A stretch of DNA of 7,709 nt from Gammaproteobacteria bacterium (GCA_020444775.1 JAGRHX010001109.1:1-7709); one strand, 5' to 3'; positions 1 through 6,341 are shown, numbered from the stretch's first letter. Notes: a model not told the origin generated them from the letters alone. Program-made: numbers and translations.

Positions 1-25
1 GGGCGGCATGGACGGCATGATGTAA
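1..25 (+). CDS. groL: C-terminal tail of GroEL-type chaperonin (3' end only)
   Basis: Only the last seven codons and the TAA stop (23-25) are present; the reading frame starts at base 2 and encodes Gly-Gly-Met-Asp-Gly-Met-Met. A Gly-Gly-Met repeat tail ending in Met-Met is the hallmark of the disordered C-terminus of the 60 kDa chaperonin GroEL, which projects into the folding cavity of the tetradecamer. The rest of the gene lies upstream of the window. The two hairpins that follow are what one expects at the end of a strongly expressed operon such as groESL. The call rests on very few residues, so another Gly/Met-rich C-terminus cannot be excluded. Confidence 0.7.
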
Positions 26-41
26 ACCGTCCGCCGACCGG

Positions 42-74
42 GGCCCGGGCCGCGTCGCAAACGCGCCCCGGGCC
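42..74 (+). terminator. GC-rich hairpin just after the groL-like stop
   Basis: Bases 42-55 and 61-74 form 14-base arms that pair with a single mismatch (C50 or C51 against C66, depending on alignment) around the loop CGCAA (56-60). The hairpin starts 17 bases after the stop codon. It lacks a following T-run, so alone it is not a classical intrinsic terminator. It may stabilise the mRNA 3' end against exonucleases or act with the terminator at 118-145. Confidence 0.55.
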
Positions 75-117
75 GCCGAATCCCGACACCCATGGACAGT
101 CATGCGTGTGTCGCACG

Positions 118-145
118 GAAGCCGCCTTCGGGCGGCTTCTTCTTT
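118..145 (+). terminator. Rho-independent terminator with UUCG tetraloop
   Basis: A perfect 9-base-pair stem (118-126 with 131-139) is closed by the very stable TTCG tetraloop (127-130) and followed at once by TTCTTT (140-145). This is the clearest intrinsic terminator in the window. It should end transcription of the upstream groL-like gene and insulate glnE. Confidence 0.85.
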
Positions 146-207
146 GGCTCGTCGAGCGCGCGGCCGAACGCGATCTTGACGTGGAGCAAAGGTCGGCACG
201 CCGTGGT

Positions 208-213
208 TACACT
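208..213 (+). promoter_or_regulatory. Candidate -10 box for glnE
   Basis: TACACT at 208-213 sits in the only gap between the upstream terminator and glnE and resembles a sigma-70 -10 box. No good -35 hexamer lies 16-18 bases upstream. A TTGACG at 176-181 is 26 bases away, too far to be its partner. If used, the glnE leader would be roughly 100 bases long. No enhancer-type site was recognised. Weak call. Confidence 0.3.
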
Positions 214-307
214 CCCGATGCGCGGGACTTGTCCGCCACCCGGTCGATGGTCATCATCGCCACGACGTCTGGCGGCCGGTCCGCCGCGCGATTCCTGCAA
301 GCGTATC

Positions 308-314
308 GAGGGAG
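308..314 (+). promoter_or_regulatory. Ribosome binding site of glnE
   Basis: GAGGGAG at 308-314, nine bases before the GTG at 324, is a good Shine-Dalgarno match. It fixes GTG 324 as the start in preference to the second in-frame GTG at 333, which would be 18 bases away. Confidence 0.7.
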
Positions 315-323
315 CGCAACAGC

Positions 324-3221
324 GTGTCCAGTGTGATCGACAACGATCCGGAAGGCCTGACGGCGCGTGGCCGGGCACGTCTACAACGTCTGATGGAGGC
401 GGCGCGCGCTCATTCCCTGGCGCTGGAACCGGGCGATTGGCCGGGTGATGCCGAGCAGGTGCTGGGGTTCTCCGACTTCATCAGCGAGCAGCTCCTCGCC
501 CACCCGCACTGGTGCGACGAGTTGTTCGGCGCGCACGGCAGCGTGCACAGCGCGTCACCGGACTACGCCCGATCGCTCGCCGATGCGCTCGACCAGGCCC
601 TCGCCGAGGAGGCCGATCCGCAGACGCTGGGCCGGATCCTACGTGGCTATAGAGGCCGCGAGGCGATCCGCATCGCCTGGCGGGACATCTGCGGTCTGGC
701 CGACTTCGCCGAGACCACGCGCGATCTGACCACGCTTGCCGACCAGATCCTGCAACAGAGCATGAGTCGTCTGCAGACCTGGCAGACGGCGCGTCTGGGC
801 ACGCCGGTGGACGCCCAGGGCGAAGCGGTGCGGATGGTGGTCCTGGGTCTGGGCAAGCTCGGTGCCGGCGAGCTGAACTTCTCGTCGGACATAGACCTCA
901 TATTCTGCTTCGAGGTCGATGGCGAGGTGCGCGACAACCGCCGCGGCCTGACCAACCACGAATGGTTCAATCGGCTCGGACGGGAGCTGATCAAGATCAT
1001 CAACGAGCGCACCGTGGACGGCTATGTCTTCCGCGTCGACATGCGCCTGCGGCCGTTCGGTGGCGCCGGCCCGCTGAGCATGAGCTTCGCCGCCATGGAA
1101 GCCTACTATGAGACCCACGGTCGGGACTGGGAACGCTACGCGCTGATCCGCGCCCGCCCGGTGGCCGGCGACCTGCGCGCCGGCGAGGATCTGTTGCGCA
1201 GCCTCAGACCCTTCGTGTTCAGACGTTATGTCGATTTCGGCACGCTGGCTTCGATGCGGGAGATGAAACAGCTGATCGCCGCCGAGGTGCAGCGCCGCGA
1301 GCTGCAGGACCATGTCAAGCTGGGCCCGGGCGGGATCCGCGAGATAGAGTTTACGGTGCAGGCCTTCCAGCTCGCTCAAGGTGGCCGCATCAAATCGCTG
1401 CGCGATCGCGAGGTGCTCAAGGTCCTGGACACGCTGCGCCAGCGAGACTTCCTGCCCGAGTTCGCGGCCTCTGCGCTCAAGCACGCCTACGTGTTCCTGC
1501 GCACCCTCGAGCACCGACTCCAACAGGTCGCGGATCTACAGACCCACAAGCTCCCCGAGGGCGATTCGGCGCGTCAGCGTCTGGCCGGGATACTCGGCCA
1601 CCGCGACTGGGCGGCGCTCGCGGAACAGCTGGACGAGGTGCGCCGCTGCGTGCGCGAGCAGTTCGATCAGGTGCTGGGTACTGGCGAGCCGGACGCGCCG
1701 GTGGCGGGTGGCTCCGAACCGCTGGCCGGTCTGCTCTCGCTGTCCGACGAGGAACAATGGCCCGAGCAGGCGCTGCGCGCGGCCGGCTTCGATCCGCCTG
1801 ACGCAGCCATCAGCCTGCTGCAGGGCCTGGTCGATGCCTTCGCGGTCCGCGCCATGGACGACATCTCCAGGAAACGGCTGGAGCAGCTGCTGCCGGATCT
1901 GCTGCGCGCCATAGGCCAGTGCGAGGACCCGCTGCAGACCCTGCGGCGGGTCCTTGCCATCGTCAAGACGGTGGCGCGGCGCAGTGTCTATCTGAGCCTG
2001 CTCGGTGAGCGGCCCATTGCGTTGTCGCAGCTGGTCAAGCTGTGCGCCGCCAGCCCTTGGATTGCCCGCGAAATCGAGCGCCACCCGGTGCTGCTCGACG
2101 AGCTGCTGGACCCGCGCTCACTGTACGCGCCACCGGGCAAGGCGCAGCTGCGCAACGAGCTGCAGACCCTGCTGGACAACGCCGCGGCCGGCGGCACGGA
2201 AACCGAGATGGCATCGCTCCGTGAGTTCCATCATGCGCAGGTGCTGCGCGTGGCGGCCGCCGATCTGGGCGGCGCGATCCCACTGGCCGCGGTGTCCGAC
2301 CACCTGACCTATGTCGCCGAGACCCTGGTCGCGGCGGGCCTGCAGCTCGCCGAGCGCGATCTTCGTGGACGTTTTGGCATCGTGCCGCTCGCCGACTCGA
2401 GCGACACGCCGGCCGGCGTGCTGGCGGTCGGCTATGGCAAGCTGGGTGGCTGGGAGCTCGGCTACGGCTCGGATCTGGACCTGGTCTTCATCCACGCCGA
2501 CAGCGCACCCGCCAGCAACGGCGAGCGCCGATCGCTGGACGCGGGCAGCTACTTCGCGCGTCTGGTCCAGCGCTTCATCCATCTGTGCAGCACCGCCACG
2601 CCGCAAGGTCGCTGCTACGAGGTGGACACGCGGCTGCGCCCGAACGGCAACGCCGGCATGCTCTGCAATACGCTCGGTGCCGTGGAACGATATCTGATGG
2701 AGGACGCCTGGACCTGGGAGCACCAGGCCTTGATCAGGGCACGCCCCATTGCCGGCGACGAGAACATTGCCAGCGACTTCGAGCGTATGCGCATGCGGGT
2801 GCTGTGCAAGCCGCGTGACGAGGAACAACTGCGTCAGGAAGTGCGCGATATGCGCACGCGGATGCAGCGTGAGCTCGGCAGCAAGCAAGCGGATCGCTTC
2901 GACCTGAAACAGGATCCGGGGGGCATCGCCGATATCGAGTTCATCGTTCAATACCTGACCCTGCTGCACGCGGCCGCGCTGGGCGAGTGGCTGAAATGGT
3001 CGGACAATCTACGTCTGCTCGAAGGTCTGGCCGACCGTGGGCTGCTCGACGCCGCGGATGCACGAATGCTCACGGACAATTATCTGGCCTATCGTAACCG
3101 CACCCATCGGCTGGCCCTTCAAGAGCTGCCAGCGGTGGTGGATGCACAGGAGTTCACAGCCGAACGCGAATCCGTGCGGGACGCCTGGCGGCGCATACTG
3201 CACGATTCCGATCCCGATTGA
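324..3221 (+). CDS. glnE: Bifunctional glutamine synthetase adenylyltransferase/deadenylyltransferase
   Basis: GlnE transfers AMP from ATP to a tyrosine of glutamine synthetase, lowering its activity when nitrogen is plentiful, and removes it by phosphorolysis when nitrogen is scarce. In the known family the PII protein GlnB and glutamine choose the direction. The product is 965 residues, close to the roughly 945 of the E. coli enzyme. The internal duplication is plain. The N-terminal deadenylylating half has GLGKLGAGELN followed by the metal-binding pair D189/D191 (SDIDL), with DMRLRP around D239. The C-terminal adenylylating half has GYGKLGGWEL followed by D717/D719 (SDLDL), with DTRLRP around D768. 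GGIREIEF and GGIADIEF repeat downstream in each half. Every nucleotidyltransferase acidic residue I can place is intact, so both activities should be present. The start is GTG, chosen by the ribosome binding site at 308-314. It is cytosolic. A downstream gene appears translationally coupled. Confidence 0.97.
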   Translation: MSSVIDNDPEGLTARGRARLQRLMEAARAHSLALEPGDWPGDAEQVLGFSDFISEQLLAHPHWCDELFGAHGSVHSASPDYARSLADALDQALAEEADPQTLGRILRGYRGREAIRIAWRDICGLADFAETTRDLTTLADQILQQSMSRLQTWQTARLGTPVDAQGEAVRMVVLGLGKLGAGELNFSSDIDLIFCFEVDGEVRDNRRGLTNHEWFNRLGRELIKIINERTVDGYVFRVDMRLRPFGGAGPLSMSFAAMEAYYETHGRDWERYALIRARPVAGDLRAGEDLLRSLRPFVFRRYVDFGTLASMREMKQLIAAEVQRRELQDHVKLGPGGIREIEFTVQAFQLAQGGRIKSLRDREVLKVLDTLRQRDFLPEFAASALKHAYVFLRTLEHRLQQVADLQTHKLPEGDSARQRLAGILGHRDWAALAEQLDEVRRCVREQFDQVLGTGEPDAPVAGGSEPLAGLLSLSDEEQWPEQALRAAGFDPPDAAISLLQGLVDAFAVRAMDDISRKRLEQLLPDLLRAIGQCEDPLQTLRRVLAIVKTVARRSVYLSLLGERPIALSQLVKLCAASPWIAREIERHPVLLDELLDPRSLYAPPGKAQLRNELQTLLDNAAAGGTETEMASLREFHHAQVLRVAAADLGGAIPLAAVSDHLTYVAETLVAAGLQLAERDLRGRFGIVPLADSSDTPAGVLAVGYGKLGGWELGYGSDLDLVFIHADSAPASNGERRSLDAGSYFARLVQRFIHLCSTATPQGRCYEVDTRLRPNGNAGMLCNTLGAVERYLMEDAWTWEHQALIRARPIAGDENIASDFERMRMRVLCKPRDEEQLRQEVRDMRTRMQRELGSKQADRFDLKQDPGGIADIEFIVQYLTLLHAAALGEWLKWSDNLRLLEGLADRGLLDAADARMLTDNYLAYRNRTHRLALQELPAVVDAQEFTAERESVRDAWRRILHDSDPD

Positions 3222-3224
3222 GGG
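3220..3224 (+). promoter_or_regulatory. Ribosome binding site overlapping the glnE stop codon
   Basis: GAGGG at 3220-3224 overlaps the TGA stop of glnE (3219-3221) and lies eight bases before the ATG at 3233. This spacing supports ATG 3233 as the start of the next gene and suggests that ribosomes terminating glnE promote its initiation. Confidence 0.65.
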
Positions 3225-3232
3225 CCGCGACC

Positions 3233-3703
3233 ATGCCTAGCCCGGAAGGCATAGCACGAGGATCGATGCGGGAGCCGGCGGCTACGCCCACCGGTCCGGG
3301 TCCGATCTTCAGTCCCAGACACGTGCTGGGACGTGGCGGAGCGTTGGCACTGGCCGGTCTGTTGCTCGGCTTTGGCATCGGCACCGGGGTCTTGCCACGC
3401 GCGGCCACCGATCTGTTCCAGATCATCGCCCAATCGCAGTACCGCAACTACATGGCGAGCACCAACGTCGCCGCGGATGGCAAGGAGGAGTTCCTGGTCT
3501 GGCTGGAAGCCGAGGACTCGGCGCAGGCCAGCCTGCAGCAGTTCCTGCGTCATCGCGCGGAATGGGAGGTGCGAGACTCGAGCCTGCCCGGATGGGTGGT
3601 GATCCGGGTTCCGCAAGGTCTGCTCAAGGCGAAGGACACGCTGGCGGCACAGGACTTCGCCCGAGCCGTGCTGAAGAATCGTGGCGTGTGGCTATGTCAT
3701 TGA
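3233..3703 (+). CDS. Unrecognised single-pass membrane protein downstream of glnE
   Basis: I do not recognise this family. The 156-residue product has a Pro/Gly/Ser-rich N-terminal stretch (1-34) with several basic residues. One hydrophobic, glycine-rich segment (about 35-54) should cross the inner membrane once. A soluble region of about 100 residues follows, with alternating acidic and basic helical stretches (EEFLVWLEAED, then the FLRHRAEWEVRD segment), a short hydrophobic beta-like run (GWVVIRV near 122-128), and a C-terminus ending Trp-Leu-Cys-His. The Arg-rich side preceding the helix suggests N-in, C-out topology, but it could instead be an uncleaved signal anchor. It starts 11 bases after the glnE stop with a ribosome binding site overlapping that stop, so it is almost certainly co-transcribed with glnE. 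A second in-frame ATG at 3266 has a Shine-Dalgarno only four bases away and is less likely. Codon use matches its neighbours. The coding call is firm; the function is unknown. Confidence 0.72.
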   Translation: MPSPEGIARGSMREPAATPTGPGPIFSPRHVLGRGGALALAGLLLGFGIGTGVLPRAATDLFQIIAQSQYRNYMASTNVAADGKEEFLVWLEAEDSAQASLQQFLRHRAEWEVRDSSLPGWVVIRVPQGLLKAKDTLAAQDFARAVLKNRGVWLCH

Positions 3704-3783
3704 CCAACCGGCCGGACCGGAGCGGCGATAAGGCGTGCCCGCGCGGCCGTCCCTGGGCGCGAGCAGCCTGAATCCGGCGAGCG
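3704..3783. other. Convergent intergenic gap without a clear terminator
   Basis: Two genes end face to face across these 80 bases. I see only a short palindrome, CCGGCCGG (3708-3715), and no GC stem followed by a T-run in either direction, so transcription from either side may stop by Rho or read into the opposite gene. Confidence 0.5.
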
Positions 3784-4122
3784 CTATTTGGGCGAGGGGC
3801 CGAACTTGTTGGGACCGGGCGTGCCGTCCAAGAGCATGAATATCAACAAGATGATGCCACCAACCGCTGGAATCAGCGCGATCAGGACCCACCAGCCCGA
3901 GCGACCGGTGTCATGCAGGCGTCTGATGGTGACCGCGAGGCCCGGAATGAGGACCGCGAGCGAATAGAGCATCGCCAGCACCATCGTCCCCAGCACACCA
4001 TCGATGACGGCCAACACCAGCGTCACGATGATGTTGAACAAGAAGAACATCCAGTACTCCTTGCGTCGTGCCCTGCCGCCGAACACCGCGTAATTCTTCA
4101 GTACATCCAGATACCAGTTCAT
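3784..4122 (-). CDS. DUF805 family small inner-membrane protein
   Basis: The 112-residue product matches the DUF805 family (E. coli YhaH and YhaI are members of similar length) in order and motif. It opens with a short amphipathic MNWYLDVLKNY segment and the motif FGGRARRKEYW (about 14-24). Hydrophobic segments follow at about 25-40 and 43-62, then the family's signature RRLHDTGRSGWW (about 67-78), a further hydrophobic hairpin (79-99), and a tail rich in Gly, Pro and Asn (GTPGPNKFG). It is an integral inner-membrane protein of unknown biochemical role. Start ATG (4120-4122) has GAGGAG six bases upstream. It lies downstream of cca on the same strand but behind a hairpin, so it is probably a separate unit. 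It converges on the glnE pair with 80 bases between stop codons. Its base composition looks less GC-rich than its neighbours, as is common for genes encoding hydrophobic proteins. Confidence 0.92.
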   Translation of the reverse strand: MNWYLDVLKNYAVFGGRARRKEYWMFFLFNIIVTLVLAVIDGVLGTMVLAMLYSLAVLIPGLAVTIRRLHDTGRSGWWVLIALIPAVGGIILLIFMLLDGTPGPNKFGPSPK

Positions 4123-4127
4123 GGTGG

Positions 4128-4133
4128 CTCCTC
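4128..4133 (-). promoter_or_regulatory. Ribosome binding site of the DUF805 gene
   Basis: Read on the minus strand, GAGGAG lies six to seven bases before the ATG at 4122-4120. It is a strong Shine-Dalgarno match and fixes the start. Confidence 0.75.
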
Positions 4134-4242
4134 AGACCCTTTGACAAATTTGGTTCCGTTCCCGTCCGCGGCGACGGCTGGTCGCCGGCTTCTCTGGTTT
4201 TCGACCGCAATCGGCGGACTTGAGCCGGGCGGCACCAACAAT

Positions 4243-4263
4243 CCCGGCGCGGACCGCGCCGGG
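4243..4263 (-). terminator. Hairpin immediately after the cca stop codon
   Basis: Perfect 9-base arms (4243-4251 and 4255-4263) surround a three-base loop. On the minus strand the stem starts on the base right after the cca TGA (4266-4264) and is followed by ATTGTTGGT, a partly T-rich tail. This fits an intrinsic terminator of moderate strength for cca, separating it from the DUF805 gene. The remaining gap contains one more small hairpin (4169-4175 with 4181-4187). Confidence 0.65.
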
Positions 4264-5727
4264 TCAGGCGCTGCCGGTAGGCGGCAGCGGGTCCAGCTGA
4301 TCGAACAAGCGATCGATAATCGGCTCCGGCCGGGTCTCACCGATCTCGTCTTGAAGCTCTCGACAACGAGCCAGAAGCTCGCCCATACGCGGACCCGGCT
4401 CGATACCACGGGCGAGCAGGTGTCGGCCTTGAACCACATCGGGTCGCGCCGATTGCGTCACCTCGAGCGCGGCCGCCTGCTGCAGGAAGGCATCCACCTC
4501 CGGCACCAGACCTTGCCGGGCATTGCTGGTGGTCCGACCGAGCTGATCGGCGCGTGCCACCCTGGCGAGCAGCTCGATGCTCACCTCGGCCGCGGCGAGC
4601 TGCCTGGCCAGCCGTCTATAGGCGCCGGCCCTGGCGTGCGCGGCGGGGAACTGGACCGGCTTGAGATGATGTTCGACCAACGCGCAGACCTGCTTGAGCA
4701 GACGACCCGGCGCGCTCAGCTGCGCCAGGAAGCGAGTCGTCGGCGCAATTCCGGCCTGCTCGTGGCGCGGCGAACGGATCCGCCCGTCGTGCTCCACGGT
4801 GGTCTCCGGCTTGCCCAGATCGTGACACAGCGCGCCGAACATCAGCGCCGGATCGTCCTCGTCGCCGCGCCGCAGGCCGGCCGCGGCGTCGGTCACCATG
4901 AGGGTATGTGTCCAGACACAGCCCTCGGGATGCCAGTAGGGACTTTGCGGCACCTCGACCAGGGCGGCCAGCTCGGGAAAGAAGCGCAGCAGCGTGCTCT
5001 GGCGCAAGAAGGCCAGTCCCAGTGACGGCCGATCGCCGCGCAGCAACAGCTTCTTGAAGGATTCGTAGAGCCGCTCGGCCGCGCAATCGCTCAAGTCCAG
5101 CCTCATGCAGATCCGCAGCAGCTCGGGATCCACCTTCAGGTCGAAGCGCTGACCGTAGCGCGCCAACAGCTCGGCAACGCGCAGGCCACGCACCGGGTCC
5201 TCGCCGAACAGCGTGGGATCGGCCGGACGCAAACGACCTGCCCGCAGGTCGGACAGACCATCCAGGGGGTCCAACAAGGCGGCCTGCAAGGGGTCGAAGG
5301 CCATGCTGTTGATGGTCAGATCGCGGCGCCGGGCCGCGCTTGTGGCGTCGAGCCCTGGATCGGCGCCGCTTCGCAGATCGCCACGCACCGAACTGCCGAG
5401 ACTGCTGGCGCGCGGCAGCGAGAAGTCGGCGTCCAGTCCCTTGATCTTCAGCACCGCGAAGGACCGGCCGACCGCGACCACCGTACCGAAGCGCGCCAGC
5501 AGCGGACGCAGGCTTTCCAGGCCCAGGCCAAAGACCTCGACATCCATGTCCCGGGCCGGCAGACCGAGCAGCCCGTCGCGGACCCAGCCACCGACAATCA
5601 GACCGCGGCCGCCATGGTCCGCAATGGCCTGCAGGACCCGGAGCAGACGCGGCGGTGGTGGTGGTAGTTGCGTGGTGATGATCCCGGTCGTCATCGGCGG
5701 TTGATGCCCGGACCTCGTTGACGTCAT
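4264..5727 (-). CDS. cca: CCA tRNA nucleotidyltransferase with HD domain
   Basis: This enzyme adds or repairs the 3'-terminal CCA of tRNAs from CTP and ATP without a nucleic acid template. Numbered from ATG 5727 (487 residues), the class II nucleotidyltransferase signatures appear in order: GGWVRD (46-51) with the metal-binding D60/D62 in RDMDVEVFG, RRDLTINSMAFDP (134-146), and EDPVRGLRV (176-184), the family's EDxxRxxR nucleotide-choosing motif. A metal-dependent HD phosphohydrolase domain follows (H274 in WTHTLM, H301/D302 in CHDLGKP), as in E. coli Cca, where it supports phosphatase and phosphodiesterase activities. The C-terminus has a GRHLLARGIEPGPRMG segment typical of the family. ATG 5727 is preferred because AGGG lies seven bases upstream. 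An internal ATG at 5694 would remove 11 residues but has no close Shine-Dalgarno. The protein is longer than E. coli Cca (412) because of an N-terminal extension of some 40 residues with a run of five prolines and a longer C-terminus. It is cytosolic and transcribed divergently from the zf-CHCC gene. Confidence 0.93.
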   Translation of the reverse strand: MTSTRSGHQPPMTTGIITTQLPPPPPRLLRVLQAIADHGGRGLIVGGWVRDGLLGLPARDMDVEVFGLGLESLRPLLARFGTVVAVGRSFAVLKIKGLDADFSLPRASSLGSSVRGDLRSGADPGLDATSAARRRDLTINSMAFDPLQAALLDPLDGLSDLRAGRLRPADPTLFGEDPVRGLRVAELLARYGQRFDLKVDPELLRICMRLDLSDCAAERLYESFKKLLLRGDRPSLGLAFLRQSTLLRFFPELAALVEVPQSPYWHPEGCVWTHTLMVTDAAAGLRRGDEDDPALMFGALCHDLGKPETTVEHDGRIRSPRHEQAGIAPTTRFLAQLSAPGRLLKQVCALVEHHLKPVQFPAAHARAGAYRRLARQLAAAEVSIELLARVARADQLGRTTSNARQGLVPEVDAFLQQAAALEVTQSARPDVVQGRHLLARGIEPGPRMGELLARCRELQDEIGETRPEPIIDRLFDQLDPLPPTGSA

Positions 5728-5827
5728 CGACAGACCCTGATTCAAACCTTGCTTGACGCGGCGGCTATAAAGCTGATTCCGGCTTCTTGGCCACTGCGCC
5801 CGCGGCAGTGTCCCGTCCCAGGAGCAT

Positions 5828-5857
5828 TGGCCAGAAGCAATGGCCAGAAGCAATGGC
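5828..5857. repeat. 13-base tandem direct repeat
   Basis: TGGCCAGAAGCAA occurs twice head to tail (5828-5840 and 5841-5853) and a third copy begins (TGGC, 5854-5857). The bases just before (CAGGAGCAT, 5819-5827) look like a degenerate earlier copy. An inverted, slightly bulged match (GCTTCTTGGCCA, 5782-5793) lies about 35 bases upstream and could pair with either copy. It may be a slippage product or a binding-site array. Confidence 0.7.
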
Positions 5858-5958
5858 TGGAGGTGGCAGAACTGTAACCGCCGGCAGCGCACTGAGCGTG
5901 CGCGCCTGGCGCATCGCAGCAGTTGGCCGCGGTGCTGCGCACGGTCACGCCTGGAGCA

Positions 5959-5987
5959 GTCGGGCGGGGTACAATACCGCGCCCGAC
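5959..5987 (+). promoter_or_regulatory. Inverted repeat around a TACAAT box, probable promoter of the zf-CHCC gene
   Basis: Arms 5959-5971 and 5975-5987 pair over 13 positions with one mismatch (G5967 against G5979) around the trinucleotide CAA. The centre contains TACAAT (5970-5975), close to the sigma-70 -10 consensus. No convincing -35 sits 16-18 bases upstream. If used, the leader to the TTG at 6084 would be about 100 bases. The dyad may be an operator overlapping the -10 box or a chance GC palindrome. Confidence 0.45.
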
Positions 5988-6071
5988 CGCCCGGCTGACG
6001 CGGACTCCCGTGCGTGCCGTCGCTGCCCGGCCCCCGTCACCGACCCGAAATCGTTCGCACTCGAGCCTCGT

Positions 6072-6077
6072 GAGGAG
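6072..6077 (+). promoter_or_regulatory. Ribosome binding site deciding a TTG start
   Basis: GAGGAG at 6072-6077 lies six bases before TTG 6084, an excellent Shine-Dalgarno at ideal spacing. It is the reason for choosing this rare start over upstream in-frame candidates that would give a longer protein with no family resemblance at its N-terminus. Confidence 0.75.
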
Positions 6078-6083
6078 CGTACC

Positions 6084-6293
6084 TTGAGAACCCGAACCGC
6101 TGGCACTGAAGGGCTGATCCAGCCCAACGCCGAGAACCGCTACACCGTGACCCGCGCCGACCTGCCGCTGTCATGTCCGATGCCCGGCATGTCCCTGTGG
6201 AACTCGCACCCGAAGGTCTATCTGCCCATCGAGGAGACCGGCACCGCCAGCTGCCCGTATTGTGGGGCGCATTACACCCTGGTCGAGGATTGA
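6084..6293 (+). CDS. Small zf-CHCC zinc-finger protein
   Basis: The 69-residue product carries the zf-CHCC pattern: C31, H42, then C57 and C60 in SCPYCG, with the family-typical Leu-Ser-Cys-Pro before the first cysteine, a Ser-His-Pro-Lys-Val-Tyr-Leu-Pro core, and a C-terminal HYTLVED. These four residues should bind one Zn2+. The fold is shared with the mitochondrial complex I subunit NDUFS6 and with many free-standing bacterial mini-proteins whose role is unknown; no complex I genes are nearby here. The start is TTG, supported by GAGGAG six bases upstream. The open frame continues upstream to at least 5787, but that extension is low-complexity, Arg/Ala-rich and covers the likely promoter. 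It precedes msbA by 114 bases on the same strand, so the two may share a transcript. It is likely cytosolic. Identification of the domain is firm; the function is not known. Confidence 0.88.
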   Translation: MRTRTAGTEGLIQPNAENRYTVTRADLPLSCPMPGMSLWNSHPKVYLPIEETGTASCPYCGAHYTLVED

Positions 6294-6323
6294 GCAGACC
6301 GTGCGCTCGCCACGCGTAACGCT

Positions 6324-6341
6324 GCGCGGCGCCGGCCGCGC
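6324..6341 (+). other. GC hairpin between the zf-CHCC gene and msbA
   Basis: Seven-base perfect arms (6324-6330 and 6335-6341) enclose a GCCG loop 30 bases after the zf-CHCC stop. No T-run follows, so it is a poor intrinsic terminator. It could attenuate or simply reflect GC-rich sequence. A short direct repeat CGGGGCG (6361-6367 and 6371-6377) lies further on. Confidence 0.4.

Larger units (their letters stand above)
5728..6083. other. Divergent intergenic region between cca and the zf-CHCC gene
   Basis: These 356 bases hold no gene I can support, although both flanking frames stay open into it. Four things are visible. A minus-strand AGGG precedes cca. A minus-strand TTTATA (5771-5766), with only a poor GTGGCC 17 bases upstream, is a weak cca -10 candidate. 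There is a 13-base tandem repeat at 5828-5857. An inverted repeat at 5959-5987 surrounds a TACAAT box that could drive the zf-CHCC gene. Confidence 0.6.

Noticed and set aside
176..181. TTGACG as a -35 box for glnE
   Set aside because: It is 26 bases from the TACACT candidate, well outside the workable spacing, and no other -10 box lies at 16-18 bases.
639..1523. Long minus-strand open frame (294 residues) inside glnE
   Set aside because: It lies wholly antisense to a gene with intact catalytic motifs, lacks recognisable domains, and is the type of frame that GC-rich codon use leaves open by chance.
2118..2969. Minus-strand open frame (283 residues) inside the glnE C-terminal half
   Set aside because: Same reasoning: antisense shadow of conserved coding sequence, rich in His, Arg and Ala, with no domain.
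3694..3771. 25-codon open frame starting with ATG and overlapping the end of the 156-residue gene
   Set aside because: No Shine-Dalgarno upstream and a biased Arg/Pro/Ala composition; nothing supports translation.
4141..4146. Perfect TTGACA on the plus strand
   Set aside because: No -10-like hexamer follows at 15-19 bases, and no plus-strand gene lies downstream for it to drive.
3913..5025. Plus-strand open frame (370 residues) across the DUF805 gene, the gap and cca
   Set aside because: It runs antisense through two identified genes and the terminator hairpin between them, and its product is low-complexity and Arg/Gly/His-rich.
5213..5704. Plus-strand open frame (163 residues) antisense to the cca N-terminal half
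   Set aside because: It overlaps the nucleotidyltransferase motifs of cca, and its product is Arg/Ser/Pro-rich without any domain.
5728..5892. Further N-terminal extension of cca on the minus strand
   Set aside because: The frame is open but the added residues precede a well-placed ribosome binding site for ATG 5727 and match no family feature.
5787..6083. N-terminal extension of the zf-CHCC protein
   Set aside because: The frame is open, but the extra residues are compositionally biased, unlike the family, and would cover the TACAAT region and the strong Shine-Dalgarno at 6072-6077.
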